From contig DATJAS010000059.1 of assembly GCA_035516035.1 (NCBI GenBank), positions 12,846 through 76,845 on the forward strand: 64,000 bases of DNA, in the 5' to 3' direction. The translations under genes were made by a program, and so were the position numbers. Each line of letters begins with the position of its first letter. Positions within the stretch are counted from its first letter, which is position 1. This DNA is from Fen-1273 sp035516035 (GTDB taxonomy: Bacteria > Bacteroidota > Ignavibacteria > UBA10030 > UBA6906). This document shows, in pieces, positions 42,759 through 50,995 of this stretch. The notes under the pieces are model-generated. The model was given only the letters and a program-made list of their open reading frames with translations. It was not told the DNA's origin and did no database searches.

Positions 42759-43736
42759 ATGCGCGCCATCATCCCCGTCGCCGGAGTGGGAAGCCGGCTC
42801 CGGCCCCACACGTACGCTCTTCCCAAAGTCCTCCTGAACGTCGCGGGCAAGCCGATCCTCGGCCACATCATCGATAAGATCGTGGGCGAGGGCATTACCG
42901 ACGCCACGATCGTTGTCGGCCACATGAGCGACAAGATCCGGGAATACGTCGCGGGCGCGTACCCGCACTTCCGGGCGGAGTACGTCGAGCAGGAGGAGCG
43001 GCTCGGGCTCGGACACGCGATTCACCTCTCGCGGGGGACGATCACGGACGACCCCGTGCTCATCATACTGGGGGACACGATCTTCGAAGTGGACCTCTCG
43101 CCTGTCCTCCGCGGCGGGACATCGGCGATCGGCGTGAAGGCCGTGGACGATCCCCGGAGATTCGGCGTTGCCGAGGTGGCGGACGGACGCATCACGCGCC
43201 TGGTGGAGAAGCCCGAAAAACCGGCGACGAACCTCGCCGTCGTCGGCCTCTATTATATTCGCCGCCCGCGGCTGCTCCTGGAGTGCCTCGACGATCTCGT
43301 CGCCTCCGATCGCCGCACGAAGGGGGAATACCAGCTCACCGACGCCCTCCAGATGATGATCGAGCGGGGCGAACCGATGGTGCCGTTCATGGTGGAGGGA
43401 TGGTACGATTGCGGGAAGCCGGAAACCCTCCTTTCCACCAACCGCGCGCTCCTGGAAAAGCACTCCACGAGCAGGACGCTCCCCGGGGTCGTCGTCAACC
43501 ATCCGGTGTACATCGCCCCGACCGCGGTGCTCGTCAACTGCATTATCGGTCCCAACACCAGCGTCGGCGACGGGGCGGAGATCTCGGATGCGGTGATCAG
43601 GAATTCCATCATCAGCGAAAATGCCCGCGTCCACGGTGCCCTGCTTGAGAATTCGATCGTCGGCAACGGGTCCGTCCTGACGGGGAGCTACAGAAAGATC
43701 AACGTGGGGGGCGCCTCCGAAATCGACCTGTTTTAG
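42759..43736 (+). CDS. Sugar-phosphate nucleotidyltransferase (RmlA/GlmU-like, left-handed helix)
   Basis: A 325-residue cytoplasmic enzyme of the NTP-transferase family. IIPVAGVGSRLRPHTYALPKVLL is the nucleotide-binding loop, with GDTIFEVDL as metal-binding Asp and GEYQLTDALQMMIERG typical of glucose-1-phosphate thymidylyl/uridylyltransferases. The C-terminus (YIAPTAVLVNCIIGPNTSVG) is a hexapeptide helix. The nucleotide and sugar cannot be assigned with certainty. metK follows 43 bases later. Confidence 0.85.
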   Translation: MRAIIPVAGVGSRLRPHTYALPKVLLNVAGKPILGHIIDKIVGEGITDATIVVGHMSDKIREYVAGAYPHFRAEYVEQEERLGLGHAIHLSRGTITDDPVLIILGDTIFEVDLSPVLRGGTSAIGVKAVDDPRRFGVAEVADGRITRLVEKPEKPATNLAVVGLYYIRRPRLLLECLDDLVASDRRTKGEYQLTDALQMMIERGEPMVPFMVEGWYDCGKPETLLSTNRALLEKHSTSRTLPGVVVNHPVYIAPTAVLVNCIIGPNTSVGDGAEISDAVIRNSIISENARVHGALLENSIVGNGSVLTGSYRKINVGGASEIDLF

Positions 43737-43779
43737 CGGCGCGAACCCCCGGCACCACTTCACTCACGCAAGGAGCACC

Positions 43780-44922
43780 ATGGCATACCTCTTCACGTCG
43801 GAATCGGTCTCGGAAGGGCACCCGGATAAGGTCTGCGACCAGATTTCGGATGCGGTTCTTGACGCCATTCTCACGCAGGACAAGAACGCGCGCGTCGCGT
43901 GCGAGTCGTTCGTCACGACGGGCCTCGCGCTCGTCGGGGGCGAAATCACGACGCATGCCTACATCGAAGTGCAGGACATCGTTCGCCAGGTGATCCGCGA
44001 GATCGGGTACACGAAGGCGGAGTACCGCTTTGACGCGGATTCGTGCTCGGTGATCTCGAGCATCCACGCACAGTCGCCCGACATCGCGCGCGGCGTGGAC
44101 ACCGGCGGGGCGGGAGACCAGGGCATGATGTTCGGCTATGCCACGAACGAGACGCCGGAGTACATGCCGATGTCGCTGATGTTCGCCCACAAGCTGGTGC
44201 GGCGGCTGGCCGAGATCCGCAAGAAGCACTCCTCCGTCATGTCGTGGCTCCGCCCCGACGCGAAGTCCCAGGTCACGATCGAGTACCACGGCCGCAGGCC
44301 GGTCCGCGTCCACACGGTCGTGATCTCCACGCAGCACGACCCCGGCGTGACGCAGAAGAAGATCCGGGACGAGGTGATCCGCCACGTCATCCGCCATGTG
44401 ATCCCGTCCGAGCTGCTCGACAGGAACACGATCATCCACGTCAACCCGACCGGCCGTTTCGAGATCGGCGGACCTCACGGGGATACCGGGCTGACGGGAC
44501 GCAAGATCATCGTCGACACCTACGGCGGGAAAGCCCCGCACGGCGGCGGCGCGTTTTCAGGGAAAGATCCGTCGAAGGTGGACAGGAGCGCCGCATACGC
44601 CACGCGCCACATCGCCAAGAACCTTGTCGCCTCCGGGCTTGCGGACGAATGCCTCATCCAGGTCGCCTACGCGATCGGCGTTGCGCAGCCGGTCTCGGTC
44701 CACGTCAACACGTTCGGCACGGGGAGGATCCCCGACATCGAGCTGGACAAGGTGATCCTCAAGGAAATCGACATGACGCCGCGCGGCATCATCAGGCGGC
44801 TGGACCTCAGGCGCCCGATCTACAGGAAGACGGCCGCGTACGGCCACTTCGGCCGCAGCGACAGGGAGTTCACATGGGAGAAGCTTGACCTCGTCGACCT
44901 CCTCCTGAAGTCGATCAAGTAA
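43780..44922 (+). CDS. metK: S-adenosylmethionine synthetase
   Basis: A 380-residue enzyme making SAM from ATP and methionine. FTSESVSEGHPDKVCDQISDAVLD, GAGDQGMMFGYA, and GGPHGDTGLTGRKIIVDTYGG are the signatures of the bacterial type. An AAGGAG lies before the ATG. It is paired with ahcY downstream, so SAM synthesis and SAH recycling are adjacent. Confidence 0.97.
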   Translation: MAYLFTSESVSEGHPDKVCDQISDAVLDAILTQDKNARVACESFVTTGLALVGGEITTHAYIEVQDIVRQVIREIGYTKAEYRFDADSCSVISSIHAQSPDIARGVDTGGAGDQGMMFGYATNETPEYMPMSLMFAHKLVRRLAEIRKKHSSVMSWLRPDAKSQVTIEYHGRRPVRVHTVVISTQHDPGVTQKKIRDEVIRHVIRHVIPSELLDRNTIIHVNPTGRFEIGGPHGDTGLTGRKIIVDTYGGKAPHGGGAFSGKDPSKVDRSAAYATRHIAKNLVASGLADECLIQVAYAIGVAQPVSVHVNTFGTGRIPDIELDKVILKEIDMTPRGIIRRLDLRRPIYRKTAAYGHFGRSDREFTWEKLDLVDLLLKSIK

Positions 44923-44935
44923 GCGAAGTCCGCTC

Positions 44936-44978
44936 TTTGGACCACGCCGCTTTCGGGCGTGGCAATCTCAAGTCCAAA
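44936..44978 (+). promoter_or_regulatory. Nested double hairpin between metK and ahcY
   Basis: An outer 7-bp stem TTTGGAC/GTCCAAA (44936-44942 and 44972-44978) encloses an inner 7-bp stem CCACGCC/GGCGTGG and an unpaired CAATCTCAA. It ends 14 bases before the ahcY ATG, so folding could govern ribosome access. No T-run follows, so it is not a simple terminator. Confidence 0.45.
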
Positions 44979-44991
44979 ATATAGAGGATGC

Positions 44992-46272
44992 ATGAAATCA
45001 CCATCAGGAAAATCCAAAGTCGCGGATCTCAAGCTTGCGGGAGAAGGAGATCGCCTCATCGAGTGGGCGGAATCCCGGATGCCCGTGCTGATGGCGCTCC
45101 GCGCGAAGTACGCCAGGATAAAGCCGTTCAAGGGGTACAGGATCGCCGGGTGCCTGCACGTCACCAAGGAGACTGCGGTGCTGGTGCGGACGTTCGTGGA
45201 TGCGGGCGCCGAGGTGAGCTGGAGCGGGTGCAACCCCCTCTCGACGAACGACGCGGTTGCCGCGTCGCTTGCCGGGGACGGGATCTCCATCTTCGCGTGG
45301 CACGGGATGAACGTCAAGGAGTTTTACTGGTGCATCGAGGAGACGCTCCGCTTCCACCCAAACCTGACGCTCGATGACGGCGCGGACCTGATCTTCACGA
45401 TCCACAACAAGCACCCCGAGTTCGCGGAGAAGTACGTGATCGGGGGGACGGAGGAAACGACCACGGGCGTCCACCGCCTGCGGGCCATGGCCTCCGACGG
45501 GGCGCTCAAGTACCCGGTGATCGCCGTGAACGACGCCGAGACCAAGTGGGATTTCGACAACGTCTATGGGACGGGACAGTCGACGCTCGACGGCGTGCTC
45601 CGGGCCACCAGCGTGCTGCTGGCCGGCAAAAACGTCGTGGTCGCCGGCTACGGACACTGCGGCAAGGGGGTCGCGCTCCGGGCCAAGGGCCTCGGCGCGA
45701 ACGTGATCGTGACCGAGGTGAAGCCCACCGCCGCGCTGAAGGCGACGCTGGAGGGCTTCCGCGTGATGACAATGGACGACGCCGCGAAGGTGGGGGATCT
45801 CTTCATCACCGCCACGGGGGTGAAGGACGTGGTGGTCGACCGCCACTTCCGCGCGATGAAGGACGGCGCCATCGTCTGCAACACCGGCCACTACGACTGC
45901 GAGGTGAACCTCGTCCAGCTTGCGAAGCTGACGAAATCAAAGCGCGAGATCAGGATGAACAACGAGGAGTACTTGCTCAAGAGCGGCCGCCGGCTCTACG
46001 TGCTGGCGCAGGGGCGCCTGGTGAACCTTGCGGCCGCCGAGGGGCACCCCTCGGAGGTGATGGACATGTCGTTCGCCAACCAGTTCATGTCCCAGCTCCG
46101 CCTGGTCGATCTCCACAAGAAGGGGATACGCCTGAAGAACGCCGTGCATGACATCCCGGCCGCGCAGGACCAGGAGATCGCGGGGGTCAAGCTCTCGACG
46201 CAGGGGATCCGGATCGACGCGCTGACCGATGAACAGGTCAAGTATTCGGAGGACTACTCGGCAGGTACGTAA
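44992..46272 (+). CDS. ahcY: Adenosylhomocysteinase
   Basis: A 426-residue NAD-dependent enzyme that hydrolyses SAH to homocysteine and adenosine. GCLHVTKETAVLVRTF, WSGCNPLSTNDAVAASLA, NVYGTGQSTLDG and VVAGYGHCGKGVALRAKG (NAD-binding) are canonical. The ATG is preceded by GAGG, though a second ATG four bases earlier is out of frame; eleven extra in-frame residues upstream would fall inside the hairpin and are rejected. Confidence 0.96.
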   Translation: MKSPSGKSKVADLKLAGEGDRLIEWAESRMPVLMALRAKYARIKPFKGYRIAGCLHVTKETAVLVRTFVDAGAEVSWSGCNPLSTNDAVAASLAGDGISIFAWHGMNVKEFYWCIEETLRFHPNLTLDDGADLIFTIHNKHPEFAEKYVIGGTEETTTGVHRLRAMASDGALKYPVIAVNDAETKWDFDNVYGTGQSTLDGVLRATSVLLAGKNVVVAGYGHCGKGVALRAKGLGANVIVTEVKPTAALKATLEGFRVMTMDDAAKVGDLFITATGVKDVVVDRHFRAMKDGAIVCNTGHYDCEVNLVQLAKLTKSKREIRMNNEEYLLKSGRRLYVLAQGRLVNLAAAEGHPSEVMDMSFANQFMSQLRLVDLHKKGIRLKNAVHDIPAAQDQEIAGVKLSTQGIRIDALTDEQVKYSEDYSAGT

Positions 46273-46288
46273 GGAAGGTCTCAACCTG

Positions 46289-46330
46289 TCATTGCGAGGG
46301 GGCGCGCCGTTCGCGCCCCCGAAGCAATCT
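46289..46330. repeat. Interspersed repeat unit with perfect palindrome, between ahcY and a response regulator
   Basis: GTCATTGCGAG opens the unit and GAAGCAATCT closes it, the same ends as at 13509-13571. The core GGGGGCGCG/CGCGCCCCC is a perfect 9-bp stem with a 5-base loop. It sits between two convergent genes and its right edge touches the stop codon of the response regulator. Confidence 0.75.
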
Positions 46331-46697
46331 AGGTCTTTCCCACCACCCTCTTTATCGCGAAGAGCAGATAGTCGATATTGAACGGCTTCGTGATGTAATC
46401 ATCGGCCCCGAGCTTCAGCGTCTCGGTCGCCACGGAGAATCCCACGCGGCCGGTGAGCATGATGACCTTGCAGGAGAGCCCCTTCTCCTTGATGAACTTC
46501 AGGACGTCGATGCCTGATTTGACGGGCATGTTGATGTCGAGGAGCATCAGGTTGTAGTTCCCTCTCTCGAGCAGTCCTATCGCCTTCGCCCCGTCTTCCG
46601 CCTCATCCACTACGAACCCCTGGGGGACCAACTGGTCTTTGACGATGCGCCGCAGGTCGGCGTCATCATCGACAAAGAGAATTCGTAACTGGTCCAT
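46329..46697 (-). CDS. Stand-alone receiver-domain response regulator
   Basis: A 122-residue CheY-like receiver. ILFVDDDADLRR supplies the acidic pocket, LMLLDINMPVKSG holds the phosphorylated Asp, VIMLTGRVG the conserved Thr and ADDYITKPFN the Lys. No output domain. A promoter of the common geometry lies upstream. Its kinase is not in the window. Confidence 0.9.
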   Translation of the reverse strand: MDQLRILFVDDDADLRRIVKDQLVPQGFVVDEAEDGAKAIGLLERGNYNLMLLDINMPVKSGIDVLKFIKEKGLSCKVIMLTGRVGFSVATETLKLGADDYITKPFNIDYLLFAIKRVVGKT

Positions 46698-46723
46698 GGT
46701 CGTGTGTAGTAGTATGCGCCCCG

Positions 46724-46752
46724 TATATAGTGAAAATCGCCTGAAAAGTCAA
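46724..46752 (-). promoter_or_regulatory. Promoter TTGACT-N17-TATATA of the response regulator
   Basis: On the minus strand TTGACT (46752-46747) and TATATA (46729-46724), 17 bases apart, about 27 bases before the ATG. Confidence 0.65.
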
Positions 46753-46768
46753 ACAAACCGGGGTTTGT

Positions 46769-48538
46769 GTGAACTCCCCCGTTTTGACAGAAATTCCGCT
46801 CTGCCTCATTGCGAGCGCGCTCCTCTTTCGTGCTGCTCAGTGCGACGCTCAGGTGCGCGAGTTCCCCTGGAGAGAGAATTTCGATACCGCGTCGCCTCCC
46901 GCGCTTCCCTCGGGGTGGCAGTCCTCCCGCGCGAGAAACGCGGCCGCAGACGACATGACGGTGAGCCAGAGCGCCCCCCGGTCGCTCCCGTGCTGCGTCT
47001 CGGCGACAAATGCAACCGTCGCTCAGTGGCTCGCCACGCCGCTCTGCGACTTCGGCGCGGTGATTCCCTCCCGGCTCACGTTCTGGGTGCGAAGGTCTTC
47101 GACGTTTGCCGCTTCGCTCGTTCTCGATTTCTCCCCGGACGGGGGCACGGCGTGGTCGCCGCTGCCCGGAGACACGCTCCGGAGTGACGGAGCGACTTCG
47201 TACGTGCAGGCATCCTGCGACATTCCACGCGATCTTGCAGGGAGAAACGGCGTTCGGTTTCGCATCCGCATCATTCCCGCGGCGACGGGGAGCGCGGGGA
47301 CGCTCCGCCTCGACGATTTTGCAATGACCGTTCATCCCCCCTATAACCTCTCACTCTCCCGGGTGTCCGCTTCCCCCCTCCGACCGCGCGCGGGCGACCC
47401 GGTTGATGTCACGGCGACGGTGACCAATACCGGCATGCTTCCGGCGTCCGGGTTCTCGGTCGGGCTCTTCACAAATTGCGGCGACTCTCTCAGCCCGGTT
47501 CCCTGCGGCTCGCTCGCCTCGGCGTACCCCCCGGGCGCGCTCCTCCCGCTGGATTCGGTGAGCGTGATCCTCCGCCTGGATGCCCCCGCAGAGGGGATCA
47601 ATTCGCTCATAGCGGCGGTGCGCGACACACTGGACGGTGACCCTTCAGACGACATGCTCCCCGTCGGATTTGACGTCACGCCTTCTTCCGGCTCTCTGGT
47701 CATCAACGAGATCATGTACGCCCCTCTTCCGGGGGAATCGGAATACGTTGAATTCATGGCGAGCGGGCCCAGGGCCGTGAATCCGAATGCGTGGAGGCTC
47801 ATCGTGAAGGGGACTGGAGGAGTGAAAGACAGGACGCAAGTGTTCTCCCCCTGCGGGGCGCCCGTTTCGCCGGGGGGGTTCGTTGTCCTGGCCGAGGATT
47901 CCTCGATCTACCGGTTCTTCCCGGCGCTCCTCGATCCTGGTTCCGCACCCGTCATTATCCCCTCCTCATGGGAAGCGCGGCTCAACAACGACGGAGCAAC
48001 GCTCCTCCTTGTCGACCCGTGGGGATCCGTCTCAGACAGTGTCGCTTACTCCCCCTCGTGGCACAATCCCTCCGTATCAGACAAATCGGGGAGGTCGCTT
48101 GAGCGGATACTTGCCCCCGGGAGATCAAACGATCCTGCCAACTGGAGCACGTGTACGCTCGTCGAGGGGGGGACGCCGGGGCGCAGGAACAGCGTTGCCC
48201 TCGCGCGGAGTGCCGCCCCGGGGGGCGTCACAGCGTCTCCCAATCCGTTTTCACCCGACGGGGACGGCCACGACGATGCTTCCGTGATCAGCTACAGCAT
48301 CCCCTCAGGGGTCTGGAGCGTGTCTGTGAGAATATTCGATGCGAGGGGAAGGCTTGTGAGGACGCTTGCGACGTGCGCCCCGTCCACGGGCCGGGGGGAG
48401 TGCATATGGGACGGCCGCGACGACGCGAGGCTGACGGCGCGTATGGGGATATACGTCATCTACATAGAGGCGACTGCCGCGGGGGGCGGCTCTTTCACGG
48501 CGCGCGGCGTCGTCGTGCTCGCGCGCCGGCTCCGCTAG
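46769..48538 (+). CDS. Secreted lamin-tail-domain protein with FlgD/T9SS-like end
   Basis: A 589-residue exported protein. A signal peptide (to about AAQCDAQ) is followed by a jelly-roll-like region, a CARDB-like module (RPRAGDPVDVTATVTNTGMLP), an LTD segment (GSLVINEIMYAPLPGESEYVEFM) and a C-terminal FlgD-Ig-like domain (ASPNPFSPDGDGHDDASV ... RIFDARGRLVRTL ... WDGRDDARLTARMGIYV). Such ends are common on surface-exported proteins of FCB bacteria, but the last residues lack a clear basic terminus, so T9SS export is a guess. The start is GTG with GGGG five bases upstream. Its stop overlaps the convergent receiver gene. Confidence 0.72.
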   Translation: MNSPVLTEIPLCLIASALLFRAAQCDAQVREFPWRENFDTASPPALPSGWQSSRARNAAADDMTVSQSAPRSLPCCVSATNATVAQWLATPLCDFGAVIPSRLTFWVRRSSTFAASLVLDFSPDGGTAWSPLPGDTLRSDGATSYVQASCDIPRDLAGRNGVRFRIRIIPAATGSAGTLRLDDFAMTVHPPYNLSLSRVSASPLRPRAGDPVDVTATVTNTGMLPASGFSVGLFTNCGDSLSPVPCGSLASAYPPGALLPLDSVSVILRLDAPAEGINSLIAAVRDTLDGDPSDDMLPVGFDVTPSSGSLVINEIMYAPLPGESEYVEFMASGPRAVNPNAWRLIVKGTGGVKDRTQVFSPCGAPVSPGGFVVLAEDSSIYRFFPALLDPGSAPVIIPSSWEARLNNDGATLLLVDPWGSVSDSVAYSPSWHNPSVSDKSGRSLERILAPGRSNDPANWSTCTLVEGGTPGRRNSVALARSAAPGGVTASPNPFSPDGDGHDDASVISYSIPSGVWSVSVRIFDARGRLVRTLATCAPSTGRGECIWDGRDDARLTARMGIYVIYIEATAAGGGSFTARGVVVLARRLR

Positions 48539-48918
48539 GCCCAGGCACCTTCCATTCGGCCAAAGACCAGTTCATCGACGAGCTTGAGCAGGTCCTGCAC
48601 GGGAGTCGTCTTGTCCAGGAGGAAGTCGAGCTTCGGGTCGATGTTGATCACCTGCGAATACACGTCGCGGAACCCGGAGATGAATATGAACTTCGTCCGC
48701 TTGTACCGGTCGATCTCCCGGGCGAAGGCGTGCATTTTCACGCCGTCCAGCCGGGGCATGCGGATATCAGAGATGATCAGGTCGATGTCCGTCTTCGTCA
48801 GGACCTCGCACCCTTCCATCCCGTCCTTTGCCGTGTGAACGGTGTACCCGTTTTTCCTCAGGACCTCAGTGACCAGGAAGAGATAGTCCTCGTTGTCGTC
48901 GACCAGAAGTATATCCAT
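48535..48918 (-). CDS. Second stand-alone receiver-domain response regulator
   Basis: A 127-residue receiver: ILLVDDNEDYLFLV (acidic pocket), LIISDIRMPRLDG (phospho-Asp), FIFISGFRDV (a Ser in place of the usual Thr) and FLLDKTTPVQDLLKLV (Lys). No output domain or kinase nearby. Its 3' end overlaps the lamin-tail gene tail to tail by four bases. Confidence 0.88.
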   Translation of the reverse strand: MDILLVDDNEDYLFLVTEVLRKNGYTVHTAKDGMEGCEVLTKTDIDLIISDIRMPRLDGVKMHAFAREIDRYKRTKFIFISGFRDVYSQVINIDPKLDFLLDKTTPVQDLLKLVDELVFGRMEGAWA

Positions 48919-49070
48919 AAGTCATGCCCCGTGATTGCCTGTCTCTGTTCGCAAAAAATATGCGAAGGTTTGGGGTAAGACATTGTGCGTGAAGTCACAC
49001 GGAGAAGTGTCACCTCTGTGATTTTGTCCCGAAATGTTTGATAATTTGGCGTTCTCCGTTGATTTTGCAC

Positions 49071-49559
49071 CTATGCGCTCGAGTCGAGGAGCGAATCGAT
49101 CTCCTCCTTCACGAGCCTGTAGAGGTGCCACTCCTTCATGTGCTTTGCGCCCGAACGCCTGTAGAAGTTGATTGCCGGCTCGTTCCAGTCGAGAACGGTC
49201 CATTCCATCCGGCCGCACCCGCGGGAAGCTGCCTCCGCGACCATGGCGCGGAAGAGTGAGAAGCCCGCCTTCCTCCCCCGCCAGGCGGGCAGCACGAACA
49301 GATCCTCGAGGTAGAGCGTCGGGAGAGCGAGAAAACTCGAGTACGTCTCGAACACGAACGCGTATCCGACCGCCGCGCCTTCGGCTTCGGCAAGATAACA
49401 TTCGAGGCGCGGCCGGGGAGCGAATATGTCGCGGAGGAGTCTCTGCTGCGCGTCCGGATCCGGAGGCGAGAGTTTCTCATAGTCTGCAAGCGCCTTCACG
49501 AGCGCAAGAACAGTGGTCCCGTCGGAAGGGAGCGCCTTTCGGACTGCAATCGCCATCAT
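49071..49559 (-). CDS. GNAT-family N-acetyltransferase
   Basis: A 162-residue acetyltransferase. LYLEDLFVLPAWRGRKAGFSLFRAMV holds the acetyl-CoA pyrophosphate-binding loop (RGRKAG) and MEWTVLDWNEPAINFYRRSGA is the closing motif. The composition resembles the spermidine/diamine acetyltransferase branch, but the substrate is not determined. Divergent from the amidohydrolase gene across a spacer containing two palindromes. Confidence 0.85.
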   Translation of the reverse strand: MMAIAVRKALPSDGTTVLALVKALADYEKLSPPDPDAQQRLLRDIFAPRPRLECYLAEAEGAAVGYAFVFETYSSFLALPTLYLEDLFVLPAWRGRKAGFSLFRAMVAEAASRGCGRMEWTVLDWNEPAINFYRRSGAKHMKEWHLYRLVKEEIDSLLDSSA

Positions 49560-49606
49560 CAGCCTTTCATTACAATTGGGGTTGATCGGCAGGAATTGCG
49601 CAAGAT

Positions 49607-49653
49607 ATCAAGTTTCTTGATTCTTTCAAACGGATGGCTCATATTGGCAATAT
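49607..49653. promoter_or_regulatory. Two palindromes between divergent GNAT and amidohydrolase genes
   Basis: ATCAAG-TTT-CTTGAT at 49607-49621 and ATATTG-G-CAATAT at 49641-49653. Both are perfect inverted repeats in the divergent control region and could be operators for a dimeric regulator such as the Crp/Fnr protein; no binding evidence exists. A weak TTG-N21-TATCAA element starts at 49582. Confidence 0.4.
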
Positions 49654-49684
49654 CCTCCTCCACCACAGGCCGGGTCACCCCCCC

Positions 49685-50983
49685 ATGAGAACTCTCCTGA
49701 AGTATCTGGCGGTCGCCGCACTCGCGCTCCGTGTGACGGCAAGCGGCCAGACGACTGCGATCAGGTGCGGAACGCTCATCGACGGGCTGTCGGACGCCCC
49801 CCGCAAGAACGCCGTCGTACTGGTCGACGGAAAGACGATCACGTCAGTCGGGACCGAGATCCCGCCCGGGGTGCGCGTGATCGACCTCTCCGGGGCGACC
49901 GTTCTGCCGGGACTTATCGATGCCCACACGCATGTTCTCCTCCAGGGGGACGTGACCGAAGAGGACTACGACGAACAGCTCCTGAAGGAGTCCATTCCAT
50001 ACCGGACGCTCCGGGCGACCGTGTCCTGCCGGACGGCGCTCCTGAACGGGTTCACCACGCTCCGCGACATGGAGACCGAGGGGGCGATGTACGCGGACGT
50101 CGACCTCAAGAAGGCGATTGCCCGCGGGGTGATCGACGGGCCCCGGCTCTTCGTCTCCACGCGGTCAATCAATACCACCGGCCACTACCCCCTCCCCAAC
50201 AGCCTGTACGCGTGGGAGCTCCACATGCCCAAGGGGGTCCAGGAGGTCACCGGGCAGGCGGAGGCCCGCCGGGCCGTACGCGAACAGCTCTCCTACGGCG
50301 CGGACTGGATCAAGGTGTATGCGGACAGGGGATACTACCGGGCGGTCGACGGCACGTTCCACAGCCTGCCGAACTTCACGGACGAAGAGCTCAGGGCGAT
50401 CGGCGACGAAGTGCACGCCTCGCGAAGGCATTTTGCCGCGCATGCCGTCGCCCGGGAGGGGATCATACCGGCGATCAACGCTGGGGCGACGTCCATCGAG
50501 CACGGGTTCGCGATGGACGACGAATGTATCGCGCTCATGGTCAGGAAGGGAGTCTACTGGTGTCCCACGATCTACGTCAACGTCTACGTCGCCGAAGGTC
50601 GGGCAGCGGCGGGGAATCCCGCGAACAAGGAGCTGCTCGACGTGCAGCCCGTGGTCTTTGCGAAGGCCCTGAAGGCGGGCGTGAAGATCGCATTCGGGAC
50701 CGACGTCGGAGGTTTCCCCTGGACGGAAAACGAGGCGAAGGAGTTTCCCTACATGGTGAAGTGGGGGATGACCCCGATGCAGGCGATCCGCTCGGCGACT
50801 GTCGTGGCTGCAGAGCTCCTCGATATGAAAGGGAAGATCGGCGAGATCTCCCCGGGCGCGTTCGCAGACATCATCGCCGTGGAAGGGGATCCCCTCGAGC
50901 ACGTCGAGGCGCTCCAGCAGGTGAAATTCGTGATGAAAGAGGGAAAAGTCTACAAGAACGAAGTGGGGGCACGTGGACAGTAG
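49685..50983 (+). CDS. Exported amidohydrolase (imidazolonepropionase-like fold)
   Basis: A 432-residue protein with a signal peptide (MRTLLKYLAVAALALRVTASG). The metal-site motif LPGLIDAHTHVLL, AHAVAREGI, TSIEHGFAMDD and FGTDVGGFPW belong to the amidohydrolase family that includes secreted Xaa-Pro dipeptidases and imidazolonepropionase-like enzymes. The signal peptide argues for the second ATG rather than one 17 codons upstream. A periplasmic or secreted peptide hydrolase is likely; followed 12 bases later by an M61 peptidase. Confidence 0.85.
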   Translation: MRTLLKYLAVAALALRVTASGQTTAIRCGTLIDGLSDAPRKNAVVLVDGKTITSVGTEIPPGVRVIDLSGATVLPGLIDAHTHVLLQGDVTEEDYDEQLLKESIPYRTLRATVSCRTALLNGFTTLRDMETEGAMYADVDLKKAIARGVIDGPRLFVSTRSINTTGHYPLPNSLYAWELHMPKGVQEVTGQAEARRAVREQLSYGADWIKVYADRGYYRAVDGTFHSLPNFTDEELRAIGDEVHASRRHFAAHAVAREGIIPAINAGATSIEHGFAMDDECIALMVRKGVYWCPTIYVNVYVAEGRAAAGNPANKELLDVQPVVFAKALKAGVKIAFGTDVGGFPWTENEAKEFPYMVKWGMTPMQAIRSATVVAAELLDMKGKIGEISPGAFADIIAVEGDPLEHVEALQQVKFVMKEGKVYKNEVGARGQ

Positions 50984-50995
50984 TGTGGAGGGGGC

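Noticed and set aside
44959..44991. An eleven-residue extension of ahcY
   Set aside because: It would use an ATG-less start inside the hairpin; the ATG at 44992 gives the family N-terminus.
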